Shown here piece after piece: positions 22,287 to 30,150 of a stretch of 34,847 bases of DNA; position 1 is the first letter of the stretch, and each line of letters begins with the position of its first letter. The position numbers were made by a program, and so were the translations under genes. Origin of the DNA: Candidatus Omnitrophota bacterium (GTDB lineage: Bacteria > Omnitrophota > Gorgyraeia > Gygaellales > Profunditerraquicolaceae); NCBI GenBank assembly GCA_026387405.1, contig JAPLLV010000068.1:1-34847 (forward strand), given 5' to 3'. The notes below the pieces were generated by a model that ran no database searches, was not told where the DNA came from, and saw only the letters and a list, made by a program, of their open reading frames with translations.

Positions 22287-23108
22287 TTACTCTAATTCCT
22301 TTAAAGCCATTACCATCTCATCTTTCGTGGGCGCGCGGCCGTGGAAATCACAGACGTTCTCCATAAAAGATACGCCCTTGCCTTTTATTGTGCGTGCGAT
22401 AATAATGCTGGGTTTTCCTTTGGTGGAAGCGGCCTCTGCGTAAGCGCTGAGGATTTCTTTCATATTATGGCCGTTTATCTCTATTGTGTGCCAGCCAAAA
22501 GACTGCCACTTGGAAGCCACTGGCTCAAGGTTCATCACGTCGCAGGTCTTACCGTCGATCTGAAAACCGTTGTAATCCAGCATAGCGCAAAGGTTATCGC
22601 GTTTGAAATGCGCGGCGGCCATAGCTGCCTCCCAGATATTACCTTCCTGGGTCTCTCCGTCGCCCAAAAGCACATACACGCGCCAGTCCATCTTATCAAT
22701 CTTAGCTGCCAGGCTCATCCCTAAGCCTACCGATAGCCCTTGCCCTAAAGACCCGGAGGCGATCTCTACCCCCGGCGTGCGCCGGTCCGGATGCCCCTGC
22801 AAAATCGAGCCCAATTGCCGCAAAGTCATGAGTTTTTCTTTGGGAAAATAGCCTGACTCTGCCAATACCGCGTACCAGAGCGGACAACAATGCCCTTTAG
22901 ACATATGAAATCTATCCCGTTCCGGCCAGCGCGGCTGTTCGGGTTTATGGCGCAATACGGCAAAGAATAAAGCGGTAATTAAATCCGTAGAGGAAAGGCT
23001 TCCTCCGGGATGTCCGGAACCGGCCCTGGCGATCATCTCTACAATAAACCTGCGAATCGTCTTGGCCTTAGTTTCTAGTTCTTTGATCTGGGTGTCGGTG
23101 TATTGCAT
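22287..23108 (-). CDS. Transketolase N-terminal subunit
   Basis: A 273-residue protein equal to the thiamine pyrophosphate-binding domain of transketolase. It shows ARAGSGHPGGSLSSTDLITALFF, SKGHCCPLWYAVL, GSLGQGLSVGLGMSLAAK, and the TPP motif GDGETQEGNIWEAAMAAAHFKRDNLCAMLDYNGFQIDG. I start at MQYTDTQIKEL, with AGAGG upstream; the longer frame runs into the TPR gene, whose end it already overlaps by 34 bases. The C-terminal half follows directly. Confidence 0.93.
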   Translation of the reverse strand: MQYTDTQIKELETKAKTIRRFIVEMIARAGSGHPGGSLSSTDLITALFFAVLRHKPEQPRWPERDRFHMSKGHCCPLWYAVLAESGYFPKEKLMTLRQLGSILQGHPDRRTPGVEIASGSLGQGLSVGLGMSLAAKIDKMDWRVYVLLGDGETQEGNIWEAAMAAAHFKRDNLCAMLDYNGFQIDGKTCDVMNLEPVASKWQSFGWHTIEINGHNMKEILSAYAEAASTKGKPSIIIARTIKGKGVSFMENVCDFHGRAPTKDEMVMALKELE

Positions 23109-24067
23109 GCCTCTATCTTCTTTTTTACGTTTTCCTGGCTTGGATCCAGCTTTAGCGACTTGTGCCAATTCAATATCGCCTTCTGGTTATCCCTGAGACT
23201 AAAATTTACATCCCCTAGATGGTCATAGATCACGGGGTCCTCTAATAGGATGCTTGCCCTGTCCAGCAAACGGACCGCCTCTTTAGTCTTCCCCTTCTTA
23301 AAGTACAACCAGCCCAGGCTGTCCAGATACGCCCCGTTATCGGGCTCTATCTTCAGGGCTTTATTTATCATCGTCTCGGCTGCGCCTAAATTCCTATTTT
23401 CCTCGATATATAGATAACCCAGATAATTCAAGGCGTCGGCGTAATCCGGCGCTAATTCCAGGCTCTTTTTCAGCTCCCGTTCCGCGGCAGGCCGGTTGTG
23501 CAGCTGCTCATAAATGTCGGCGATATAGAAATGCGCCTGGGCATCTCCGGGTGAAAGCTCAAGGATTATCCTGTACATATCCAGCGCAGACTGGTATTTC
23601 TTCTGCTGCAGGTAAATTACACCCAGGGTCTTGTAGATATCGGGATTCTTTGGCTCAAGCTTCGAGGCGTTCTGGAGGGCTATCTCGTATTCACGGTTGG
23701 CGTCTTCAGTTTTATTCTGCACGGAATACAGGATGGCCAAGAGCGCGTGCGGCTCCACTGCTTCGGGGTCAAATTTTACGGCGAGGCCCAATTCCTCTAT
23801 GGCCTTGGGTATATTATTATCTTTTATATAGGTGGAGGCCAGGCCAACATGAATATCGGTGTTTTCGAAATCTGCCTTAAGCGCCGCTTTATATTCGGGG
23901 ATAGCCTTTTGCAACTCGCCTTGCCGGTCGTAAACAGAAGCCACTATATAATGGCTTAACGCGGCAGCCGTATTTTTATCTGAAGATAACGCGATTCCCC
24001 GCGCCAGAAGAAAAGATGCAAAACAAAACAACACCGTTGTCTTCTTCAGGCTAGACTTAGAAGCCAT
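23075..24067 (-). CDS. TPR repeat protein, exported or membrane-anchored
   Basis: A 330-residue protein with an N-terminal hydrophobic segment (about residues 10-27) that is a signal peptide or anchor, followed by about eight tetratricopeptide repeats of 34 residues (for example PDIYKTLGVIYLQQKKYQSALDMYRIILELSPG, ADALNYLGYLYIEENRNLGAAETMINKALKIEP). TPRs form protein-binding superhelices; a role in envelope complex assembly is likely but unspecific. I start at the ATG of MASKSSLKK; the ORF-track start is an upstream TTG. No clear Shine-Dalgarno. Its end overlaps the transketolase N subunit. Confidence 0.88.
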   Translation of the reverse strand: MASKSSLKKTTVLFCFASFLLARGIALSSDKNTAAALSHYIVASVYDRQGELQKAIPEYKAALKADFENTDIHVGLASTYIKDNNIPKAIEELGLAVKFDPEAVEPHALLAILYSVQNKTEDANREYEIALQNASKLEPKNPDIYKTLGVIYLQQKKYQSALDMYRIILELSPGDAQAHFYIADIYEQLHNRPAAERELKKSLELAPDYADALNYLGYLYIEENRNLGAAETMINKALKIEPDNGAYLDSLGWLYFKKGKTKEAVRLLDRASILLEDPVIYDHLGDVNFSLRDNQKAILNWHKSLKLDPSQENVKKKIEACNTPTPRSKN

Positions 24068-24096
24068 GATAAAAAAGTTAGGTTGAAGCAAGAGAC

Positions 24097-24198
24097 TTAA
24101 GCCCAGGCCCTCTTCTTGATATGACGAAGACGGCGGCGCATTTTTTTTCTCTTGTGGGTCTTTATCTTCTGTTTCTTTCTTTTTCTACCGCAGGGCAT
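24097..24198 (-). CDS. AURKAIP1/COX24 (mS38-like) small basic protein
   Basis: A 33-residue ORF too short for the ORF track. It begins MPCGRKRKKQKIKTHKRKKM and continues with a further arginine/lysine-rich stretch to AWA. The pattern (basic, with THKRKK-RRRLRH-KK) matches the bacterial AURKAIP1/COX24-domain proteins, related to the mitochondrial small-subunit protein mS38, so it is probably a ribosomal accessory protein. GAGGA lies four bases before the chosen ATG; a second ATG is directly upstream. It precedes the TPR gene on the same strand. Confidence 0.8.
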   Translation of the reverse strand: MPCGRKRKKQKIKTHKRKKMRRRLRHIKKRAWA

Positions 24199-24220
24199 CA
24201 TTCCTCACTTTCGTTCGTCC

Positions 24221-24328
24221 AAGACAAAAGATAAAAGTCAAAAGTAAAAAGTTCAAGGCAAAATTAAAAAGTAAGTTCTTTTTTATTTTTGTTTAAAAAT
24301 TTTACTTTTACCTTGCACTTTTGTCTTT
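24221..24328. repeat. AT-rich palindrome of degenerate AAAAGT units
   Basis: Perfect 10-bp ends AAGACAAAAG / CTTTTGTCTT enclose degenerate direct units (AAAAGTCAAAAGTAAAAAGTTC) and their complements. It fills the gap between hisG and the small basic protein gene and may terminate hisG transcription. Confidence 0.7.
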
Positions 24329-24349
24329 TTCCTTTTTACTTTTAACTTT

Positions 24350-25234
24350 CTAATATATGACTTTGTTTAATGGGTATTCAATAATGCCTTCGGCGCCCAT
24401 CTTCTTGAGTTCCGGTATCAGCTGGCGCACCACTTTTTCGTCGATAACCGTTTCAATAGCGAACCAGCCCTCTTCGGAGAGCTGGGAAATAGTGGGTTTT
24501 TTTAAGGCGGGCAGAGAGGCGATTATGTTTTTAAGGTCGGATTTTCTGATGTTCATTTTTAGGCCTACCTTCTCTTCGGCGGCAATCGCCCCTTTCAGAA
24601 GAAGGGCTATCTCCTGCATCTTGTCTTTCTTGAATTTGTCTTTCCAGGAAGAATTGTTAGCGATAAACTGGGTAGTCGACTCGCAGATAGTGGCGATCTC
24701 AACCAGCTTATTGGCCTTAAGGCTTCTGCCGGTCTCGGTAAGCTCCACTATCGCGTCCACCAGGCCGGAACTCACCTTTACCTCGGTAGCCCCCCAGCTG
24801 AATTCGACGTCTACCTCTACTTTGTTTTTACGAAAATATTCTTTGGTTACAGCCACAAGCTCTGTGGCAATACGTTTACCCCTGAGGTCCTTTATTGATC
24901 TCATGCCGGAGCCCTCCGGAACAGCCAAAACCCACCTCACCTTATTCAGGCTCTGCTTGGCATAATTCAAGTCTGATATCCTGACCACATCGGACCTATT
25001 CTCAAGTATCCAGTCGTTCCCGGTTATGCCGCAATCTAAGGCGCCGTCTGCGACATAGCGGGACATCTCCTGGGCGCGCAAAAGCACAGCCTCGATCTGG
25101 GGATCGTCTATAGACGGGAAATACGAACGCTCGGAAGGCAGGGAAACAGCGAAACCGGCCTTCCTGAAGATCTTAAAGGTCGCATCCTGGAGGCTGCCTT
25201 TGGGTAAACCTATTTTAAGCATCTTATTTTTCAT
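24350..25234 (-). CDS. hisG: ATP phosphoribosyltransferase, long form
   Basis: A 294-residue HisG, first enzyme of histidine synthesis, joining ATP and PRPP. It has [22 protein letters not shown], the periplasmic-binding-protein-like fold with [10 protein letters not shown], and the PRPP loop ATEL..T ending [18 protein letters not shown]. The C-terminal about 75 residues ([27 protein letters not shown]...[14 protein letters not shown]) are the regulatory ACT-like domain of the long form, implying histidine feedback and no need for HisZ. ATG with AGAGG upstream. No other his genes are in the window. Confidence 0.95.
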   Translation of the reverse strand: MKNKMLKIGLPKGSLQDATFKIFRKAGFAVSLPSERSYFPSIDDPQIEAVLLRAQEMSRYVADGALDCGITGNDWILENRSDVVRISDLNYAKQSLNKVRWVLAVPEGSGMRSIKDLRGKRIATELVAVTKEYFRKNKVEVDVEFSWGATEVKVSSGLVDAIVELTETGRSLKANKLVEIATICESTTQFIANNSSWKDKFKKDKMQEIALLLKGAIAAEEKVGLKMNIRKSDLKNIIASLPALKKPTISQLSEEGWFAIETVIDEKVVRQLIPELKKMGAEGIIEYPLNKVIY

Positions 25235-25276
25235 AAACCTCTTCCCTTCTAAGATAACTGCACCCTCAAATTAGTT

Positions 25277-25304
25277 ATTATACCGGTAAATGCCGTTTTG
25301 TAAA
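25277..25304 (-). promoter_or_regulatory. Candidate hisG promoter
   Basis: Minus-strand -35 TTTACA and -10 TATAAT with a 16-base spacer, predicted start about 35 bases before the hisG ATG. Divergent from the promoter at 25341-25368. Confidence 0.65.
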
Positions 25305-25340
25305 GAAAATATTCGGCAGCAATTTAATAATATTTTGCAG

Positions 25341-25368
25341 TTGCAAAATGCGCACTTTTGATTATAAT
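25341..25368 (+). promoter_or_regulatory. Candidate promoter of the PpiD/SurA-like gene
   Basis: Plus-strand -35 TTGCAA and a perfect -10 TATAAT with a 16-base spacer, giving a leader of about 22 bases before the ATG. It is the only plus-strand promoter I can support. Confidence 0.6.
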
Positions 25369-25396
25369 AATGCGTAACCTTATAGGGAGGAAATAC

Positions 25397-26833
25397 ATGC
25401 TTAGTAAACTACGCAATAAAAAAATCGCAAAAAAAGTCTGGATCATCCTGGCGATAGTAGTGGTGCCGCCTTTCATCCTCTGGGGCTCAGGCAGCCTCAT
25501 GCGTAACAGGGATGAATCCGGGATCGCCGGAAAAATTTTCGGCAGGGCCGTATCGGCCTTGGAATATAAAGAGGCCCTGGAAGCCACCAAGACCAAGGCG
25601 ATCATGCAATTCGGCGACAAGCTTTCCGAGGTAGAGAAATACCTGGACCTCCAAGGCCAGGCCTGGGAGAGGATCATGCTCCTAAGGGAGGCCGCCAAAC
25701 GCAGGATAAACGCCAAGGACAAAGAGGTTATCCAGGCTATTGCAAAATACCCCTTTTTCCAGAGAAATTCCGTTTTTGACGACCGACTCTATCAGGAAAT
25801 GCTGCGTTATGTATTCCGGGTCATGCCCCGCACCTTCGAGGAACAGGTCCGCCAGGACATCATCATGAAGAAACTATACGATGAAACCACCAAGGCAGTT
25901 ACGGTAAAAGATAGCGAGGTCCAAGATGAATACCGTAAGGCCAACGAAGAAATGAGCCTGAATTATATTGCGGGCCTTGCCGCTGACTTTACCAAGAATA
26001 TTTCTCCAACCGAAGAAGAGATCAGAGAATACTTTACGAAGAATTCCCTGCAGTTCAGGCAACCCCTCTCTTTCAATGTCGAATACCTTACGATCCAGGC
26101 CAAAGACAAAGAAGACCCGGAGGCAAAAAGCAAGATAAAAAGTCTCAAAGCCCTCCTGGACAAGAAGACATCCTTCCTAACGGCAGCCAAAGAAACAGGG
26201 CTTACCCTGAAAGTTACCGGGTTGTTTATGGAAAACGGCCCGATACCGGGCATAGGGTGGATGCCGGAAGTCTCCAATATGATATCCCGCTCGAAACCCG
26301 GAGATCTTATCGGCCCGATATACGCGGAAAATTCCTATTTCTTTATGAGGCTTGCGGAGAGAAAAGAACCCTATATACCGGAATTAGAGACGATAAAAGA
26401 CGCGGTGAAAAATGCCTACGTGCGGGAAAAATCTCTGGAGATAGCAAAGGGTAAAACCGAAGATTGCCTGAAGAAATTGAAACAAGTTTTCCAGGCCAAT
26501 CCCAAGGCGGTAGATCTGGAAAGAGCCGCTAAAGACTGCCGTCTAAAATACGATACCACGAAGGCCTTTAAATTCGGCAGCTACATCGAAGGGATAGGCG
26601 CTTCCGACCCCTTCTGGACTAAGGCCTTGGCTCTACCCGAGAACGGGTTTAGCGATATTATCGCGATTCCCGCGGGCTTCTACATCGTCAAATTAAAATC
26701 AAAGACCAATATCGACGAGAAGAAATTCGCCCAAGAGAAAAAAGAATTCACCGATCGCCTGCTTGCTCAAAAAAGACAGGAATACTTCACAAAATATGTA
26801 ACGGCATTGCAGGAAAAAGCCAAAAGATTTTGA
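25397..26833 (+). CDS. PpiD/SurA-like membrane-anchored periplasmic chaperone
   Basis: A 478-residue protein with one N-terminal membrane helix (about residues 12-32, VWIILAIVVVPPFILWGSG) followed by a SurA_N-type helical domain (SALEYKEALEATKTKA...RRINAKDKEVIQAIAKYPFFQ). Residues about 230-330 resemble a parvulin rotamase (SFNVEYLTIQ...GIGWMPE...KPGDLIGPIYAENSYFFMRL), but several usual parvulin residues are absent, so isomerase activity is uncertain. A second GFSDIIAIPAGFYIVKL segment near the C-terminus resembles another rotamase end. The start ATG has AGGGAGG six bases upstream. Likely helps fold outer-membrane proteins, complementing Skp and BamA. Only gene on this strand. Confidence 0.85.
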   Translation: MLSKLRNKKIAKKVWIILAIVVVPPFILWGSGSLMRNRDESGIAGKIFGRAVSALEYKEALEATKTKAIMQFGDKLSEVEKYLDLQGQAWERIMLLREAAKRRINAKDKEVIQAIAKYPFFQRNSVFDDRLYQEMLRYVFRVMPRTFEEQVRQDIIMKKLYDETTKAVTVKDSEVQDEYRKANEEMSLNYIAGLAADFTKNISPTEEEIREYFTKNSLQFRQPLSFNVEYLTIQAKDKEDPEAKSKIKSLKALLDKKTSFLTAAKETGLTLKVTGLFMENGPIPGIGWMPEVSNMISRSKPGDLIGPIYAENSYFFMRLAERKEPYIPELETIKDAVKNAYVREKSLEIAKGKTEDCLKKLKQVFQANPKAVDLERAAKDCRLKYDTTKAFKFGSYIEGIGASDPFWTKALALPENGFSDIIAIPAGFYIVKLKSKTNIDEKKFAQEKKEFTDRLLAQKRQEYFTKYVTALQEKAKRF

Positions 26834-26873
26834 TACGCTGACTATTCTATAACAAAAAGGGTAACAAAAAGCA

Positions 26874-26936
26874 AAAAAGGGGACGTTTCTATTTTTTAGG
26901 CGAAAAGACTAAGAAAAATAGAAACGTCCCCTTTTT
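26874..26936. terminator. Bidirectional terminator between PpiD-like and ferredoxin genes
   Basis: A perfect 23-bp stem AAAAAGGGGACGTTTCTATT... and its complement, with a 17-base loop, lies between the convergent ends of the PpiD-like (+) and ferredoxin (-) genes. T-runs flank it on both strands. Its length and the GGGGACGTTTCTATTTTT core suggest a repeat element used as a terminator. Confidence 0.85.
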
Positions 26937-26945
26937 ACTTTTTTC

Positions 26946-27128
26946 CTAACTAACCTTGATGGAATTAACCGGGCACTGGTCTGCAACTTCCTGTAGTTTA
27001 CAGCTGGTACAAATTTGACCCTTTACGTGGGCAATGCCGTCGCCCTCGACCTTAAACACCTCGGGGCAGGACTGTTCGCACAGGCCGCATCCTACGCACG
27101 TTGACGCATCTACTGTTACCTTTGCCAT
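26946..27128 (-). CDS. Small [4Fe-4S] ferredoxin
   Basis: A 60-residue ferredoxin. Cysteines C11, C14 and C17 in CVGCGLC plus C51 in CPVNSI are the expected cluster ligands. The second cluster has lost its binding motif; C21, C40 and C43 remain and two of them may form a disulfide as in Thermotoga-type one-cluster ferredoxins. It is a likely electron acceptor of the pyruvate:ferredoxin oxidoreductase encoded upstream on the same strand. ATG with AGGAGAAAG upstream. Confidence 0.93.
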   Translation of the reverse strand: MAKVTVDASTCVGCGLCEQSCPEVFKVEGDGIAHVKGQICTSCKLQEVADQCPVNSIKVS

Positions 27129-27161
27129 CTTTTCTTTCTCCTGTTAAAAAATAGAGCCTGC

Positions 27162-27641
27162 TTAACGCTCCAATAAATTTTCAAACATCTCTTCGTGATC
27201 GACCTCTTCGGAAAGGATATGCGTCACTAGCTGATACGTAACATTATCCTTGCCCAGGGTCTTTTTGGCGATCTTATTGTAGACCTCGATCGCAGTTGCC
27301 TCGGCATCAGTAACAATGCGGATAATGCGGTTCAGGTCTGCGGTATTCTTGGGAGGGAGAGAATATGGTGCGTTGGCATTCTTTTCCAATTCCATAGGAT
27401 TGGCCACCGGCATCCCGCCTAATTTGATGATCAGATCCGCCAGCTCCGTTGCGTGCTCCAATTCATCCTTGGCAATTTTCTCCAGGAACTCTTTCATATC
27501 CTCATATGCCCTGCCGGAAACGATCTGCGCCATATACCAGTAAAGATAATACGCCAGCCATTCATCGCAATAAGCCTTGGTCAGGTCCTTTACCAGCTCC
27601 TTGAGGCTTACTTCCGAAATAGCCCTTGCCTGTTTTCCCAT
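27162..27641 (-). CDS. Ferritin-like diiron protein (Dps/bacterioferritin type)
   Basis: A 159-residue four-helix ferritin-like protein. Diiron-site residues appear in order: E27 (CDEWLAYYLYW), E60 and H63 (DELEHATEL), E119 (ATAIEVYNKI), and E146 with H149 (EEVDHEEMF). It probably stores iron or removes peroxide or oxygen, which protects the oxygen-sensitive iron-sulfur proteins encoded beside it. I start at the second ATG because GGAGGT lies five bases before it and overlaps the first. Between porB and ferredoxin. Confidence 0.88.
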   Translation of the reverse strand: MGKQARAISEVSLKELVKDLTKAYCDEWLAYYLYWYMAQIVSGRAYEDMKEFLEKIAKDELEHATELADLIIKLGGMPVANPMELEKNANAPYSLPPKNTADLNRIIRIVTDAEATAIEVYNKIAKKTLGKDNVTYQLVTHILSEEVDHEEMFENLLER

Positions 27642-27657
27642 ACCCACCTCCATTTTT

Positions 27658-27715
27658 CATGATATTTGACACCTGATACATGACACAAATCTTCCGTATG
27701 CGTCAAAATATCATG
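27658..27715. repeat. Palindrome between porB and the ferritin-like gene
   Basis: Arms CATGATATTTGAC / GTCAAAATATCATG (one unpaired base) enclose about 31 bases that include degenerate ATACATGACAC units. It lies between porB and the ferritin-like gene and may attenuate or stabilise the operon mRNA. Confidence 0.7.
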
Positions 27716-27731
27716 TATCATAAACCATGAA

Positions 27732-28619
27732 TTACTGATTACTCTCAGTTTCTAGTTTTAAGTTATATTTATTAATATTGTAATCCGCGATAGCCTGGAT
27801 CTTTTTTATTTCTTCGGGATTAGCAAGAAGATGCTTAAACCTGCCCTGGATCTTCAGGTATTCCTCAACCGGCTTAGGGGTAATTTTTTTCTGGGCAGAC
27901 AATACCCCGTTTTCAAATTCTACCAGAGGATAAAGACCGGTCTCAACAGCTATTTTGGCAACCTGCAGGGTAAGATTCGACTCATGACGCCAGCCTAACG
28001 GGCACGGCACATGCACCTGTATATATTTGGGGCCTTTTATAGAGACGGCCTTTTTTACCTTGCGCTGCAAATCCTGCGGAAATCCTGCTGAAGCAGTAGC
28101 GACGTAAGGTATGCCGTGGGCCAGGCAAATCTCCGGCATAGGTTTCTTGGGCCGGATATTCCCTGTAGACTGGGAGCCGGCGGGGCTGGTCGTGGTATTG
28201 GTATCAAAAGGGGTAAGGCCGCTTCTCTGCACGCCCGTGTTCATGTAGGCCTCGTTATCATAACAGATATAGAGAATATCGTGGCCGCGCTCCATCATCC
28301 CTGATAAGGCCTGCAAGCCTATATCCGCCGTGCCGCCGTCACCGCCCTGGGCGATAACGTTGATAGAATCCTTCTTACCTAAATAACGCAGGGCCGCTTC
28401 TACGCCTGATGCCACTGCCGCCGAATTCTGGAATAGCGAGTGGATCCAGGGAATGCCCCAGGCAGATTCAGGGTATTTGGTGGAAAAAACTTCCAGGCAC
28501 CCTGTGCAGTTGACCGCGATCGTATTCGGTCCACAGGCATCAATTACGAGGCGCGCCGCCAATGATTGTCCGCAGCCGGCGCAGGCAGTATGGCCTGAAA
28601 CGAATAAATGATTATCCAT
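27732..28619 (-). CDS. porB: Pyruvate:ferredoxin oxidoreductase beta subunit
   Basis: A 295-residue thiamine-pyrophosphate subunit. Cysteines in CAGCGQ, CTGCLEV and a later one in VHVPCPLGW fit the proximal [4Fe-4S] cluster ligands; the TPP motif is GGDGGTADIGLQALSGMMERGHDILYICYDNEAYMNTG. With the other subunits it oxidises pyruvate (or a related 2-oxoacid) with CoA to acetyl-CoA, CO2 and reduced ferredoxin. The start overlaps the end of porA by eight bases. TSPAGSQSTG at about 143-152 favours pyruvate but does not prove it. Confidence 0.94.
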   Translation of the reverse strand: MDNHLFVSGHTACAGCGQSLAARLVIDACGPNTIAVNCTGCLEVFSTKYPESAWGIPWIHSLFQNSAAVASGVEAALRYLGKKDSINVIAQGGDGGTADIGLQALSGMMERGHDILYICYDNEAYMNTGVQRSGLTPFDTNTTTSPAGSQSTGNIRPKKPMPEICLAHGIPYVATASAGFPQDLQRKVKKAVSIKGPKYIQVHVPCPLGWRHESNLTLQVAKIAVETGLYPLVEFENGVLSAQKKITPKPVEEYLKIQGRFKHLLANPEEIKKIQAIADYNINKYNLKLETESNQ

Positions 28620-29799
28620 CGGAAAATTCTTCCTTTAAAAGTTCGGGTTTTAAATCTATAAATTCCGCGCTTCTCTCTTTGGCGGTAAGCATCCGGAAGA
28701 TCTCCTTGATCGAATCTTTGGTGATGTCGCGCCCGCCCAGGCCCACCACAAAACTGCTGATCACTGACGGTCTTTTCTTCTTACCGCTGAACACGGCTTT
28801 GATCTCCGCCTCAAGCGGGGCAAAGGAACCCAACGATAATGCCCTGTCAATAACCGCAACCTTAGGTATATCTTTTAGCGCCCCATAGATCGACTTGACG
28901 GGAAAAGGCCGGAATGCGGTAACTTTTAGTAACCCTACTTTTTTACCCTTGGCCCTTAATTCATCCACCACTTCCTTGATCGTCCCGCATACCGAACCCA
29001 TAGCCACGATCACCCGCTCGGCGTCTTTGGTGCGGTATTCTTCGATCAGGCCGTTATAGGCGCGGCCGGTGACCTTGGCAAAATCCTGCGTAACCTTAGG
29101 GATAAAATCCAGGACCTGCTCCATGGTCTTTTGAATAGCGAACCTAGTTTCCATATAATAATCTGGGTCCACCAACGGCCCTATAGTAATCGGATCCTCG
29201 GGATCAAGCTTGTACAAAGGCTTGTAACTTGGCAAAAACTTATCTACCTGTTCCTGCGAAGGTATATCCACGGTTTCAATGCCGTGGGTAAGGATAAAGC
29301 CGTCCATAGAAACAATCACCGGGAGCATGATGGATTTATCTTCCGCCAGACGGTAGGCCATAAAATGCATATCCACTGCCTCCTGGATGTCCTCGGCGTG
29401 AAGCTGGATCCAGCCGCTGTCCCTTAAAGAAACCACGTCCTGATGGTCATTCCATATATTTATCGGCGCGGAGATCGCCCGGGCGGCGCAGGTCATCACT
29501 ATAGGAAGGCGCAGGCCCGCGATATTAAATACTACTTCCGCCATATAGAACAGGCCTTGCGAACTCGTGGCAGTGTAGGCGCGCACACCCGCAGCCGATG
29601 CCCCCAGCACTACCGATGCGGCAGAGTGCTCGGACTCCACGTTCACAAACTGCGAACCAAGCTTGCCGTTGGCTACCAACTGGGCCAATTCTTCAACGAT
29701 ATGCGTCTGAGGAGTAATGGGATAGGCCGAGATAACCCCGGGTTTACATAATCTTATTGCCTCAGCTACTGCCAGAGAACCTTCTAGGAATTCCTTCAC
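28612..29799 (-). CDS. porA: Pyruvate:ferredoxin oxidoreductase alpha subunit
   Basis: A 395-residue alpha subunit. It has the family N-terminus GSLAVAEAIRLCKPGVISAYPITPQTHIVEEL, the catalytic-glutamate region NVESEHSAASVVLGASAAGVRAYTATSSQG, and a transketolase C-like CoA-binding end (RVIVAMGSVCGTIKEVVDELRAKGKKVGLLKV). The start is GTG, placed at the end of the right arm of a 14-bp palindrome that also holds the ribosome-binding site, with a nine-codon leader ORF ending on it. Overlaps porB at its end. Confidence 0.95.
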   Translation of the reverse strand: MKEFLEGSLAVAEAIRLCKPGVISAYPITPQTHIVEELAQLVANGKLGSQFVNVESEHSAASVVLGASAAGVRAYTATSSQGLFYMAEVVFNIAGLRLPIVMTCAARAISAPINIWNDHQDVVSLRDSGWIQLHAEDIQEAVDMHFMAYRLAEDKSIMLPVIVSMDGFILTHGIETVDIPSQEQVDKFLPSYKPLYKLDPEDPITIGPLVDPDYYMETRFAIQKTMEQVLDFIPKVTQDFAKVTGRAYNGLIEEYRTKDAERVIVAMGSVCGTIKEVVDELRAKGKKVGLLKVTAFRPFPVKSIYGALKDIPKVAVIDRALSLGSFAPLEAEIKAVFSGKKKRPSVISSFVVGLGGRDITKDSIKEIFRMLTAKERSAEFIDLKPELLKEEFSDG

Positions 29800-29878
29800 C
29801 CCGCACCTTCTTTTTTATTCATTAATTTATCCCCCCCCCCAGTCCTTCCTAAATACGAATACTTAGAAGGTGCGGGGT
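29798..29878 (-). repeat. Start-codon palindrome (ACCCCGYACCTTC family), copy at porA, with leader ORF and G10 tract
   Basis: A perfect 14-bp inverted repeat ACCCCGCACCTTCT / AGAAGGTGCGGGGT encloses 53 bases. On the minus strand the 3' arm contains the Shine-Dalgarno and leads into the porA GTG. The loop holds a run of ten G followed by an ATG that opens the small frame MNKKEGAG, whose TGA stop overlaps the porA GTG. The same family lies in front of pth (16573-16648). Confidence 0.85.
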
Positions 29879-29883
29879 TCATC

Positions 29884-30150
29884 TTATTCTTTCTTCTCTT
29901 CTTCCTTGACCATGATGATATCCTGTTTAGGACAGATCACCGCGCAAAGACCACAACCTTTACAATAGTCCAGGTTACAATTATAGGTATTTTTGCCGCT
30001 GCCTTCAATGCAGGCCTCGGGGCAGACCAGAACGCACATATTGCAGGCAATACAGTTCTTCTGCAGGTATTTAGGCCTTAACTCAGTGCGCCAGGAACCG
30101 GTCTTATTGTTCTTGCTGGATTTAGGCTTACAGATCAAAGGACCAAACAT
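29884..30150 (-). CDS. porD: Pyruvate:ferredoxin oxidoreductase delta subunit (2x[4Fe-4S])
   Basis: An 88-residue ferredoxin-like subunit with two complete CxxCxxCxxxCP motifs: CIACNMCVLVCPEACI and CKGCGLCAVICPKQDI. It carries electrons from the alpha/beta catalytic site to free ferredoxin. The N-terminal part (MFGPLICKPKSSKNNKTGSWR) matches delta subunits of four-subunit 2-oxoacid oxidoreductases. It starts directly after the porC stop and ends five bases before the palindrome in front of porA. Confidence 0.94.
   Translation of the reverse strand: MFGPLICKPKSSKNNKTGSWRTELRPKYLQKNCIACNMCVLVCPEACIEGSGKNTYNCNLDYCKGCGLCAVICPKQDIIMVKEEEKKE

Noticed and set aside
22341-22851. Plus-strand ORFs over transketolase
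   Set aside because: Shadow frames of a well-supported enzyme gene.
29831-29840. Ten-C run as an assembly error
   Set aside because: Homopolymer error cannot be excluded, but the tract is intergenic, breaks no gene, and lies in a structured element, so I kept it as a possible feature.
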